From the NCBI GenBank assembly GCA_902705835.1, contig CACSIN010000002.1, forward strand, positions 18,516-59,724: DNA of 41,209 nucleotides, given 5' to 3'. Shown piece by piece: positions 8,109-15,601 of this stretch. A program made the position numbers and the translations under genes. The stretch is from BD1-7 clade bacterium. Its GTDB lineage: Bacteria > Pseudomonadota > Gammaproteobacteria > Pseudomonadales > DT-91. The notes beneath the pieces were generated by a model that had not been told where the DNA came from, did no database searches, and saw nothing but the letters and a program-made list of their open reading frames with translations. Each line of letters begins with the position of its first letter. The first letter of the stretch is position 1.

Positions 8109-8609
8109 TTAGCGGGTTGTTGGTGAGCGAAGTAGTTCGCTGATTTCCTGCCGCTGATAAAGATCGGCAAAACTCAGTGCATCCTCGCCTTGTCGATTGG
8201 TCAGTTCATGGTCACAATCGGTGTTGATCAGGCGTTTGGCAATCGTCAGTTCGACTTTAAATATTGCGCCCATCAAGGCCGTATTGCCGCGCTTGTCTTG
8301 CAGGCAAGCATTAGCACCTCGCGACAATAACAAATTCACCATGGCCGGCTGGCCATTGTATGCAGCAATCATTAAGGGTGTGTAGCTTTGCACATTGCGG
8401 AGGTCAACAGGAATACCCGCATCAAGAAAGGCTGTCATTACATCAAGGTTTCCGTTTCGTGCGGCGGCAAAATAGTAGCCTTCGAGTTCCTGTTGTTGCA
8501 GATTACCAGTGTTATTGGCGTTAGCTTGGCCAGGTAACAGTAGTGTGATTATGAATGATAACGTCAAAAGCAATGTGGTAACCCATACTGATTTGTGTGA
8601 GCGAATCAT
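8109..8609 (-). CDS. ankB: Exported ankyrin-repeat protein (AnkB-like)
   Basis: A 166-residue protein with an N-terminal signal peptide (MIRSHK, a hydrophobic stretch, then a PGQANA cleavage region) and about four ankyrin repeats. The repeats include YFAAARNGNLDVMTAFLDAG, TPLMIAAYNGQPAMVNLLL and GNTALMGAIFKVELTIAKRL. It lies directly downstream of the periplasmic catalase gene on the same strand. This reproduces the P. aeruginosa katB-ankB pair, in which AnkB is a membrane/periplasmic ankyrin protein needed for full KatB activity and peroxide resistance. The frame is open up to 8690, but the start at 8609 is preferred: GGAGAAG precedes it and the signal peptide starts there. A hairpin (8651-8672) separates it from katB and may reduce its expression. 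Confidence 0.88.
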   Translation of the reverse strand: MIRSHKSVWVTTLLLTLSFIITLLLPGQANANNTGNLQQQELEGYYFAAARNGNLDVMTAFLDAGIPVDLRNVQSYTPLMIAAYNGQPAMVNLLLSRGANACLQDKRGNTALMGAIFKVELTIAKRLINTDCDHELTNRQGEDALSFADLYQRQEISELLRSPTTR

Positions 8610-8650
8610 GTGGAACTTCTCCATGGAGTAAGTTGAGCGTTTCAAACATA

Positions 8651-8672
8651 AGGCCCCGAGTAAGGGGCCTTT
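8651..8672. terminator. Hairpin between katB and ankB
   Basis: AAGGCCCC (8651-8658), loop GAGTAA, GGGGCCTT (8665-8672) form a perfect 8-bp GC-rich stem 21 bases after the katB stop (minus strand). On the minus strand it is followed by ATGTTTG, a poor T tract, so partial readthrough into ankB is plausible. This would give more KatB than AnkB. Confidence 0.6.
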
Positions 8673-8693
8673 CTTTAGCAAAGTTTGCAAGGG

Positions 8694-10202
8694 TTATCGG
8701 GCTGCCAGGTTTTTCACGGCTTTGATGTTTTCGTTTAATGCTTTGGTTAGGCGTTTGCCGAAATCAGCATCAGCTCGGTAGAAGTAGCTCAGCATGATTT
8801 GGCGCGTTTCAGTGTCTTTAACTTGGCCTAAATCACCCGCCAAGTTGCTAATCAAGTTGGCTTTCTGTGAGCCTGAAAAGCTGCGGTACAGATCACCCGC
8901 TTGGGTGAAGTTGTCCTGTTTGCTAATAGCACGTTGCAATGTTGCTCCTGCTAGTGGCGTCTCACTGTAGCGAGCATTTTCCTTAACCTCGAGTGGACGT
9001 TTGCGGCTAGGCTCGTAGTTGACATCCGATGTGCTATCACCCATGTTCATGGCGCCATCTTGGTTGTGGTTCGCAACCGTGGCTCTGGCCCGGTTGATAG
9101 GTAGCTGCTGGTGGTTAGCGCCCAAGCGGTACAATTGGGTATCCGAGTACGCAAACATACGGCCTTGTAACAATCGATCTTCCGATGGCTCGATACCCGT
9201 GACCAGATTTGCCGGCGAAAATGCTGACAATTCGGATGCTTGGAAGAAATTATCGGGTACTCGGTTCAGCGTCATGGTGCCGAGCTTTTGTTCAGGCACC
9301 TTAGGCCATATTTTGGTCGCATCCAGCGGGTTGAAACTAAAGTCATCGAGTTGCTCTGGCTTCAGTACCTTGACGTATAAATCCCATTTTGGGTGATCGC
9401 CAGCATTGATCGCTTGATAGAGATCGTTAGTCAGATTGTTGAAATCCATGCCTTGGGTCTTGGCAGCGTTTTTGGCTGTCAGGGTTTCAATGCCTTGTTG
9501 GCTTTTCCACTGGAACTTCACGTAACGAACTTGGCCCTGCGGGTTCACCATCTTGTAGGCGTGTACGCCAAAGCCGTCCATTTTACGGTAGCTGGCAGGT
9601 GTGCCTCGATCGGAGTAGACCCACGTCAGCATGTTGGTGGCACCAGGTTCATGTGAGAAAAAGTCGAAGAAACGATTTGGATCTTGCACGTTGGTCACCG
9701 GCGACGGTTTCAATGAGTGAACCATATCGGGAAATTTAATCGCATCACGAATAAAAAATACCGGGAGGTTGTTGCCGACAAGATCCCAGTTGCCTTCGTC
9801 GGTGTAGAACTTGGTTGCAAACCCTCTAGGGTCACGCAAGGTTTCTGGTGATCCTTTGCCATGAACAACGGTTGAAAAACGCACAAAAACCGGTGTTTTT
9901 TTGTCAGCGTGGTTGAGGAAGCTGGCACTGGTGAGGTTTGAGAAGTCACCAGAAGATACAAACTCGCCATGGGCTCCGGTGCCGCGGGCGTGGACGACCC
10001 GCTCTGGGATACGCTCACGGGCAAAGCGTTGGAGTTTCTGAATGAGGTGCACATCATCGAGTAAGACACCACCGCCGGCACCTGCGGTTTTACTATTTTG
10101 GTTATCGCCAACTGGAGCGCCGTTGTCGCGAGTTAATGTCTCAGCGTGCAGTTGCATGGTAGTGGCTAATACGCCGGCAGAAATCAGGCTTATTGTTTTC
10201 AT
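8694..10202 (-). CDS. katB: Periplasmic catalase (KatB type)
   Basis: A 502-residue monofunctional haem catalase that dismutates hydrogen peroxide. It has a clear signal peptide of about 20 residues (MKTISLISAG through a QLHA cleavage site), so it should act in the periplasm. The catalytic His71 is in RVVHARGTGAHGEF and the catalytic Asn near 144 is in LVGNNLPVFFIRD. The proximal haem-ligand Tyr352 is in FAYSDTQLYRLGANHQQLP. Two adjacent ATGs (10205 and 10202) occur; the second is better spaced from GAGGA. The open frame extends further upstream to 10268, but this would add a non-signal N-terminus. The length and the downstream ankyrin gene match P. aeruginosa KatB. I saw no convincing OxyR site. 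Confidence 0.95.
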   Translation of the reverse strand: MKTISLISAGVLATTMQLHAETLTRDNGAPVGDNQNSKTAGAGGGVLLDDVHLIQKLQRFARERIPERVVHARGTGAHGEFVSSGDFSNLTSASFLNHADKKTPVFVRFSTVVHGKGSPETLRDPRGFATKFYTDEGNWDLVGNNLPVFFIRDAIKFPDMVHSLKPSPVTNVQDPNRFFDFFSHEPGATNMLTWVYSDRGTPASYRKMDGFGVHAYKMVNPQGQVRYVKFQWKSQQGIETLTAKNAAKTQGMDFNNLTNDLYQAINAGDHPKWDLYVKVLKPEQLDDFSFNPLDATKIWPKVPEQKLGTMTLNRVPDNFFQASELSAFSPANLVTGIEPSEDRLLQGRMFAYSDTQLYRLGANHQQLPINRARATVANHNQDGAMNMGDSTSDVNYEPSRKRPLEVKENARYSETPLAGATLQRAISKQDNFTQAGDLYRSFSGSQKANLISNLAGDLGQVKDTETRQIMLSYFYRADADFGKRLTKALNENIKAVKNLAAR

Positions 10203-10240
10203 CATTCGTCCTCGTTGTGAATCAGTGCTTGTTGGAACTA

Positions 10241-10268
10241 ACAATACGGTGAGGAAGGTGATTAACAA
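10241..10268 (-). promoter_or_regulatory. Possible katB promoter
   Basis: Read on the minus strand, TTGTTA (10268-10263) and TATTGT (10246-10241) are separated by 16 bases, with the second about 35 bases before the katB start. The match is moderate. Confidence 0.4.
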
Positions 10269-10387
10269 AATTGATTAAAATTATTAAGTTGATAGCAAAA
10301 ACAAATAGTCGTTAAGCTTGGTATCTCATCTCTTGAATGCGGTAATCACAAGATCGGGTCTGGTCTGAGAAGCGTGGATTGAATTCA

Positions 10388-10527
10388 GGGAACCTCTAAA
10401 AACTATCTTGCTTGCGCTGGCGTCGTTAAAATTCAAATCAAATCGGTCATTTATTGCACATAAACTCCCGTTTTTCATCGAATTTTGCCTCGCCAGCGCT
10501 GCGCCGCCTACGTTTTTAGAGGCTCCC
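10388..10527. mobile_element. 140-bp MITE-like element with TTCA target duplication
   Basis: The left end GGGAACCTCTAAAAAC (10388-10403) and the right end GTTTTTAGAGGCTCCC (10512-10527) are inverted repeats matching at 15 of 16 positions. The symmetry continues inside: GCGCTGGCG then AAAATTC on the left mirrors GAATTTT then CGCCAGCGC on the right. The element is flanked on both sides by TTCA (10384-10387 and 10528-10531), a 4-bp target-site duplication. It encodes no protein. Size, ends and duplication fit a non-autonomous miniature inverted-repeat element mobilised by a DDE transposase, perhaps IS5-like. It is in the gap between katB and the cytochrome b561 gene. Confidence 0.85.
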
Positions 10528-10531
10528 TTCA

Positions 10532-10747
10532 AACAAAGAATGCGCTGATGAGCGCGCAGAGGAAGGAGGAGTGGAAGAGATGCTGAATGGATGTTTGATG
10601 TGGATCAAGCACGCGGCAGATTGATCGAAAAAGACGGGTAAATTGTAGAAATTCGCCGACATTTTACAAATCTTTACATCGTCTTATTGCTTCTGTTTGT
10701 TACATTGCTCGCTGTTTCTATTGATCATTCAAAATAGGCGTAATTAC
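10532..10747. other. Gap between the MITE-like element and cytochrome b561
   Basis: No gene is supported. The TTG-initiated extension of the cytochrome frame from 10697 was judged non-coding. The region probably holds the cytochrome b561 promoter, but no strong consensus elements are visible. Confidence 0.3.
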
Positions 10748-11272
10748 GTGAAAACCCGATTGTCGATCCCCACCATTGGCCTGCATTGGCTAACTGCGCT
10801 GTTGTTTTTAGGAGTCTTTTTTCTCGGTTTGTATATGGAAGATCTGCCCAAGGGACCCGCGAAGTTTGAGATTATCGGGATACACAAGTCTCTCGGTCTA
10901 TTGGTATTGGCAATTGCTGCTTTGCGACTGGCATGGCGTATTAAAGAAGGCGCACTGTCACCGCTTTCAACAATGTCACGCAAGAAGCAGATGTTAGCAA
11001 CCGGTATGCATCATCTGTTGTTGCTAATGACATTGCTGATGCCGTTATCCGGTGTTGTTATGAGCGTGGCAGGCGGGCGTCCGTTGGATTTTTTTGGTGT
11101 TACATTGATTGCTGCAGGCCAGAAAATTGAATGGTTATCTGGCATTGCTCATACACTGCATGTGTCTTCGGTGATATTCATCTTTGTGGTTGTTGGCTTG
11201 CATATTCTGGCAGCCCTCAAGCATCAATTTATGCTCAAAGACGGCACACTGGCGCGTATGCTGGGGCGATAA
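10748..11272 (+). CDS. Cytochrome b561 family membrane protein
   Basis: A 174-residue four-helix membrane dihaem cytochrome of the CybB/b561 type, which moves electrons between quinone and an acceptor. E. coli CybB is a superoxide:ubiquinone oxidoreductase. Candidate haem ligands are His13 (GLHW), His46 (GIHKSLG), His88/89 (GMHHLLLL) and His135/138 or His152 in the last helices. GTG 10748 is preferred because it places the typical charged N-terminus just before GLHW. The open frame back to 10697 would begin with TTG and add an unrelated hydrophobic stretch. The ribosome binding site is weak. Proximity to katB suggests, but does not prove, a role in oxidative defence. Confidence 0.88.
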   Translation: MKTRLSIPTIGLHWLTALLFLGVFFLGLYMEDLPKGPAKFEIIGIHKSLGLLVLAIAALRLAWRIKEGALSPLSTMSRKKQMLATGMHHLLLLMTLLMPLSGVVMSVAGGRPLDFFGVTLIAAGQKIEWLSGIAHTLHVSSVIFIFVVVGLHILAALKHQFMLKDGTLARMLGR

Positions 11273-11303
11273 ACATTGGTGAAATTGCTGGTGAGTGCTT
11301 AAT

Positions 11304-11323
11304 CGGGTGCCTAATCGCACCCG
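11304..11323. terminator. Hairpin between convergent cytochrome b561 and tetR genes
   Basis: CGGGTGC (11304-11310), loop CTAATC, GCACCCG (11317-11323) form a perfect 7-bp stem in the 53-base gap between the two convergent stop codons. T tracts are weak on both sides, so it may act in both directions with modest efficiency. Confidence 0.5.
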
Positions 11324-11325
11324 TA

Positions 11326-11961
11326 TTATCGGCCGCTTGCGGCTATTTTTGTTGTTTCATTCAAAAACAAATAATGACTGATGATATCCGTCATCTCGTT
11401 GATAACCTGATCGCGTGTGTATTGTTCATCGCCCATCAAGCCGATTCGAAGTTGAAATCCAAGCACGACATTGGTGAGGCTGTAGATCATCAAGTTCGGT
11501 TCTTTATCGGTTAGTCGCAGTTGATGACTCTCAGCAAAGGCGATGCCGATTTCGGCGATTCTTTGCTTGCTGCGGGTGAGGTCGATATTTTGAACAAACA
11601 TCGGATTTTCCATTAGCATGCCTTTGATCAACATTGGGTGAGATGTGACAAACGTCAGGCCCGTTGACACCAATAAACGAATAACCCCTTCAGCATTGCC
11701 TTTTGCGTTGCAAGCATCCTCAGCAACTTTGGTGAGTGCGTTGTCGAGTTCCCGATCAAGAAACGCTATAAATGCGGCTTCTTTGCATGAGAAGTAGTCG
11801 TAAAAGCTGCCGATACTGATTTCTGCTTCCAATGCTAATTTAGCAGCCGTGGTTTTTTTGAACCCATAAAGCGCCACTGCAACCGGGACAGCGTCTAAAA
11901 CCTGATGAAATTTTCGTATGGCACGATGTTGTTTCGGCGGTTTTATTAAAATCTCTTTCAT
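11326..11961 (-). CDS. TetR/AcrR family transcriptional regulator
   Basis: A 211-residue one-component regulator. The N-terminal helix-turn-helix runs over roughly residues 15-60 (AVALYGFKKTTAAKLALEAE, then ISIGSFYDYFSCKEAAF), the hallmark TetR pattern of G-F-x-x-T-T and S-x-G-S-F-Y-x-Y-F. The rest is the ligand-binding helical domain. It is divergent from the P450 gene with about 100 bases between starts, so it most likely represses that gene and itself. ATG 11961 is chosen over a TTG six bases earlier; neither has a strong ribosome binding site. The ligand is unknown. Confidence 0.9.
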   Translation of the reverse strand: MKEILIKPPKQHRAIRKFHQVLDAVPVAVALYGFKKTTAAKLALEAEISIGSFYDYFSCKEAAFIAFLDRELDNALTKVAEDACNAKGNAEGVIRLLVSTGLTFVTSHPMLIKGMLMENPMFVQNIDLTRSKQRIAEIGIAFAESHQLRLTDKEPNLMIYSLTNVVLGFQLRIGLMGDEQYTRDQVINEMTDIISHYLFLNETTKIAASGR

Positions 11962-12005
11962 AATCAATGGGATAGCTTTGTTTGGAGTGTTGGTGTAAAA
12001 CCCGA

Positions 12006-12034
12006 TTATTTTATGAATAAGCTCGGATTATAAT
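12006..12034 (+). promoter_or_regulatory. Probable P450 promoter
   Basis: A perfect TATAAT (12029-12034) has a weak TTATTT 17 bases upstream (12006-12011). It lies about 30 bases before the P450 start and overlaps the inverted repeat at 12021-12057. Confidence 0.5.
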
Positions 12035-12057
12035 AGCATCGATATAGAATACCGAGC
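12021..12057. promoter_or_regulatory. Candidate TetR operator at the P450 promoter
   Basis: GCTCGG (12021-12026) and CCGAGC (12052-12057) are perfect inverted arms; the AT-rich centre is only partly symmetric. The site overlaps the -10 element and ends eight bases before the P450 ATG. The position suits repression by the divergently encoded TetR protein. Confidence 0.4.
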
Positions 12058-12064
12058 CACCATC

Positions 12065-13441
12065 ATGATATCTCCGCCGTTAACATCTTACCCTGAGCCC
12101 CCAACGGTGCCGGGATTGCCGATCATTGGTAGCGCGTTGCATGCGATGGGGCGTGACCCTCGGGATTTTTTGATGGCGCAATATGACGCTTTGGGGCCGG
12201 TGTTTCGTTTGAAAGCGATGCATATTGATTATGTGGTAATGGCTGGCCCGGACGCCAATCAATTTGCCAATGTTGAGGGTCGTGGGTGTTTTGAATCCAA
12301 CACCTTTTGGCGCGGGATGATGCATGAATTAGAGGCCGACAATTTTTTGATTGGCCTTGATGGTGACGATCACACCTACCTACGTAAACTGTTCAAGGCT
12401 GATTTTTCCAAGGCAGCGATGGAGCCTCATACTGATCGTATTTATCGACTGTGTGTCGATATTTTCGCTAATCTGGAACCGGGGCAGAAGATCGCGGTAG
12501 TTGAGCCTATGTTGCAACTAACGTCGCAGATGATCGGCTGTATCATGTCAGGCAAGGTACCGACGCGTGATGAATTACACGACTTTTTATATTACGTGAA
12601 TGAAGTAACAAATCACTTCACGCTAAGGCGACTGCCCGCATGGCTACTTAGATTCCGCCTTGGGCGGTTCCGGCGATCTAAGATTCGCACGATGGCGTTT
12701 GCTGATGCGGTCATTGCATCGCGTTTGAGCGGTCAGGGTGGAATGCGAAATTTTGTGGATGCTGTGGTAGATGCCGGCGAAAAATGTCCGCACCTTTTTG
12801 CGCCCGGTGATCTTCGTTTTTCAGCCATCTTGCCGTTATTTGCAGGCATAGATACCTTGGGGCAAACCCTTAATTACGCACTTTTTGAGTTGCACCGGCA
12901 TCCACAAACGTTAACGCGTGTGCGTGAGGAAGTCGACGCTGTTTTTGCTGCGGGTATTCCGAATACAGAGCAACTAAAAAATATGCCACTGTTGAATGCT
13001 GCCGTGAGTGAAACGCTGCGTTTACACCCGAGTGCATTTGGTATGGTTCGCACTGCCAACCAGGATTTTGTGTTCAAAGATCACAGCATCAAGAAAGGTC
13101 AGGATGTTGTCATCCTAACAACTGCTTCGCATTTTATGGATGCGTATTTCGAGCGCCCAAGAGCCTTCGAGATTGACCGTTTTTTGCCGCCGCGTAATGA
13201 GCATCGCCAGCGTAATGTGTTCGCGCCATTTGGCCGCGGCCCCCACACATGTTTGGGTGCAGGGTTGTCTGAGTCTCTGATGGCGTTAGCGCTTGGAAGT
13301 ATCCTCTATAATTATCTCTTCGAGCCCCTCGACCCGAATCAAGCCTACAAAGAGCGCATTAGCCCGACACCTTCGTTGGGAAATCAATTTGTATTGACCT
13401 TGAAGGCCAAAAGGTTTGCTCGCGCAGGCCACAGTATTTGA
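12065..13441 (+). CDS. Cytochrome P450 monooxygenase
   Basis: A 458-residue soluble haem-thiolate monooxygenase. The haem-binding loop FAPFGRGPHTCLGAG has the ligand Cys at residue 396. The usual basic residue two before Cys is His rather than Arg. The K-helix ETLR is at 316-319. The I-helix AGIDT motif is at 260-264, with the proton-relay Asp-Thr pair. The N-terminus has a proline-rich hinge (PPTVPGLPIIG) but no membrane anchor, as in bacterial P450s. Redox partners are not encoded nearby. The divergent TetR gene probably controls it. Substrate is unknown; the surrounding genes suggest a lipophilic compound. Confidence 0.95.
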   Translation: MISPPLTSYPEPPTVPGLPIIGSALHAMGRDPRDFLMAQYDALGPVFRLKAMHIDYVVMAGPDANQFANVEGRGCFESNTFWRGMMHELEADNFLIGLDGDDHTYLRKLFKADFSKAAMEPHTDRIYRLCVDIFANLEPGQKIAVVEPMLQLTSQMIGCIMSGKVPTRDELHDFLYYVNEVTNHFTLRRLPAWLLRFRLGRFRRSKIRTMAFADAVIASRLSGQGGMRNFVDAVVDAGEKCPHLFAPGDLRFSAILPLFAGIDTLGQTLNYALFELHRHPQTLTRVREEVDAVFAAGIPNTEQLKNMPLLNAAVSETLRLHPSAFGMVRTANQDFVFKDHSIKKGQDVVILTTASHFMDAYFERPRAFEIDRFLPPRNEHRQRNVFAPFGRGPHTCLGAGLSESLMALALGSILYNYLFEPLDPNQAYKERISPTPSLGNQFVLTLKAKRFARAGHSI

Positions 13442-13469
13442 TGATTTGAGCTGCGGTTGTATTGTCAAA

Positions 13470-13496
13470 CTGGAGGCTCTGATCAGGAGCCCCCAG
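13470..13496. terminator. Bidirectional hairpin between convergent P450 and MFS genes
   Basis: CTGGAGGCTC (13470-13479) pairs with GAGCCCCCAG (13487-13496) with one mismatch and a 7-base loop. It fills the short gap between the two convergent stops. No strong T tract follows on either strand. Confidence 0.55.
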
Positions 13497-13497
13497 G

Positions 13498-14682
13498 TTA
13501 GATAACATCATGATCAGGCAGGGCGGTTGTAACACCGAAGATGCAAAGCGCTGCAATTGCCAAAGCGATAAACAGTAACGGAAATCCAAAATTGGCATAA
13601 ATCCATGCAATACCCGGAAGTGTTACCGCCTGTACGCCAAAGGTGACAAAAGCACGTATCGCGTAAGCGCGGCTGCGCCATTGGCTATGCGCAATCTTGC
13701 CAACCAGCACATCATTGATCGGTATCTGCCCAAACACCGCCAACATAAAGCCGATGGTGACGATGAAGCCTGTAATACCTGTAGCGCGGGTCATGATCAA
13801 AAAAAGTACTACTTGTATTAGCGCAACGCTGCCAAATATCAGTCGTGTTGAGTATCGATCGACGAGGTAGCCGACCAACAGTTGGGCAGCGGCTGCCAGT
13901 GCAAACACAATAAAGGTCATACTGCCGATAAGACTGGCTGAAGCATCACCATGGATCAGCCGATCGCTGATTAATTTAGGCAGCGTAAATGTGGTACTTT
14001 GAAAGATAAACCCTCCAATCGCAGTTGTGATAAGTACGATAACGAAAGTTTTTACGAGTACATCTCGATTGATCGAAGATATCGTGGTGATGTGTTCAGG
14101 TTTCTCAGGGTGATAGTGATCTTCGACGGATGTTTGAATCACAAAAATAACGTACCCGACGCCCACCATTGTCGCGAGAATACCCGGAACAATGAATGCG
14201 GCTCTCCAGTTGATCCAACTGATCAGAAACCCCGTGAACAACCCGGCACAAGCAACACCCAGATTGCCAAACACGCCATTGATTGCCAGTGCTGTACCCG
14301 TTTTATGACGCCCCTGCACCACCATCGCCAGACCAACTGGATGATATATGGCGGCGAAAACGCCAATAAAAGTGAGGGCGATTGCTAGCGTAACCGGGTT
14401 ATCGCAGAAGCCAGCAGCAATCGCACTTAGCCCCATTCCGATATAAAACACCGACATCATACCTTCGCGTGACCATCTATCCGCAAGCCACCCAGCGGGA
14501 ATTGAGCCAATACCAAATGCTACAAATGCGGGGGTTGCATATCGAACCAGTTCGGCATAGCTGACATGCCAAACACTGGTTAAACTGACCGCCGCTGCCG
14601 TGGCATAGATAAGCAGGAAAAAATGGTCAAAAAAATGGCCTACATTTAGAAAGACGAACGCGACATTGCGATGTGTTTTCAT
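13498..14682 (-). CDS. MFS transporter
   Basis: A 394-residue major facilitator with about 12 membrane helices. It begins NVAFVFLNVGHFFDHFFLLI, and the loop between helices 2 and 3 carries GWLADRWSREG, a form of the MFS motif A. A second-half copy, GYLVDRYSTR, follows. The pattern resembles drug or metabolite efflux carriers such as NimT (YeaN) and fosmidomycin-resistance-type proteins. It is divergent from an AraC-type gene with a 97-base gap, the usual arrangement for a regulator controlling its transporter. The substrate is unknown. The stop is one base from the shared terminator hairpin. Confidence 0.9.
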   Translation of the reverse strand: MKTHRNVAFVFLNVGHFFDHFFLLIYATAAAVSLTSVWHVSYAELVRYATPAFVAFGIGSIPAGWLADRWSREGMMSVFYIGMGLSAIAAGFCDNPVTLAIALTFIGVFAAIYHPVGLAMVVQGRHKTGTALAINGVFGNLGVACAGLFTGFLISWINWRAAFIVPGILATMVGVGYVIFVIQTSVEDHYHPEKPEHITTISSINRDVLVKTFVIVLITTAIGGFIFQSTTFTLPKLISDRLIHGDASASLIGSMTFIVFALAAAAQLLVGYLVDRYSTRLIFGSVALIQVVLFLIMTRATGITGFIVTIGFMLAVFGQIPINDVLVGKIAHSQWRSRAYAIRAFVTFGVQAVTLPGIAWIYANFGFPLLFIALAIAALCIFGVTTALPDHDVI

Positions 14683-14749
14683 GGTATTTCACCGATTGAA
14701 ACTCTCGCCGGTATTTTCTACTTATTTGGTTGGGTGTTTTGTCGGCAAA

Positions 14750-14777
14750 CGGACAAACTCTATTGCGAACCGGACAA
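14750..14777 (+). promoter_or_regulatory. CGGACAA direct repeats, candidate AraC sites
   Basis: CGGACAA occurs at 14750-14756 and 14771-14777 in the same orientation, 21 bases apart, or two helical turns. The repeats lie in the short region between the divergent MFS and AraC genes. The second is directly before the AraC ATG. Such phased direct repeats are typical of AraC-family binding. Confidence 0.4.
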
Positions 14778-14779
14778 CT

Positions 14780-15571
14780 ATGACCTCGAACAATCCCGCA
14801 CTTACTTCTCTTGAAGCATCGTCTCAACCGTTAGTAACGTTTGAGCGCTCATTGTGCGAAGGTGAAGTGTTAGCCCAGCATAGCCATCGACGTGCGCAAT
14901 TGGTGTATGCCAAACAAGGGTTGATGCAGGTGGTGACGCAGTCTCACCGTTATTGGATTCCTCCACAGCGGGCGGTTTGGATGCCAGCCGAAGCAGTTCA
15001 TGCGATTGAAGCTTTGAGCCCGTTGGATATGTGCAATCTCTATATCGAAACGTCTCATATGACGATGGCATCATCGCGTATCCATGTTTTGCAGGTGACG
15101 CCGTTACTCACCCAACTGATTCAGACGATGATGACTTACGGCAATGATTACTCGGAAAATAGCAAAGCAAGCCGGTTTGCAGCGGTGATTATGGATCAGA
15201 TTACCGAGCAGCCTGTGGCTGACTTGGCTCTGCCATTGCCGAGTGACCGGCGTTTGCAAAAGATCGTGGACGCGCTGATGCTTGCTCCGAATAACAATCA
15301 GAGTTTGGATGCTTGGGCAGCTCAGGTTGGTGCCAGTACGCGAACGCTGTCGCGCCTATTCAGCGAAGAAACCGGCATGACATTCTCTCAATGGCGGCAG
15401 CAGCGTCGTCTTTGTCACGCGTTGGAACTACTGGATGCCGATACGGATATGGGTTTTATCAGTGATGCCTTAGGTTATGAGAGCCAAAGTGCATTTTCTG
15501 CCATGTTTCGTCGGGCGACCGGAGTGTCTCCAGGGCAATACCGTCGTGAATTAGTCTCTACAGGCGGTTGA
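14780..15571 (+). CDS. AraC family regulator with N-terminal cupin
   Basis: A 263-residue regulator. The N-terminal half looks like a cupin sensor (HSHRRAQLVYAKQGLMQVVT, followed by PPQRAVWMPAEAVHAI). The C-terminal AraC helix-turn-helix pair runs over about residues 165-260, with SLDAWAAQVGASTRTLSRLF for the first and GFISDALGYESQSAFSAMFR, then GVSPGQYRR, for the second. This arrangement is that of NimR (YeaM)-like regulators, which control a divergent MFS efflux gene, as here. The open frame extends to 14666, but ATG 14780 is chosen because the protein fold begins there and the upstream part overlaps the intergenic control region. Confidence 0.9.
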   Translation: MTSNNPALTSLEASSQPLVTFERSLCEGEVLAQHSHRRAQLVYAKQGLMQVVTQSHRYWIPPQRAVWMPAEAVHAIEALSPLDMCNLYIETSHMTMASSRIHVLQVTPLLTQLIQTMMTYGNDYSENSKASRFAAVIMDQITEQPVADLALPLPSDRRLQKIVDALMLAPNNNQSLDAWAAQVGASTRTLSRLFSEETGMTFSQWRQQRRLCHALELLDADTDMGFISDALGYESQSAFSAMFRRATGVSPGQYRRELVSTGG

Positions 15572-15601
15572 TGTGTTTTCTGCACGATCAAATGGTTCGT
15601 G

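Noticed and set aside
10269-10330. Possible OxyR site upstream of katB (two ATAG motifs)
   Set aside because: The ATAG and CTAT elements are not at the 7-base steps required for OxyR.
10326-10532. Minus-strand open frame of 68 codons
   Set aside because: It is the shadow of the MITE-like element and has no start signal.
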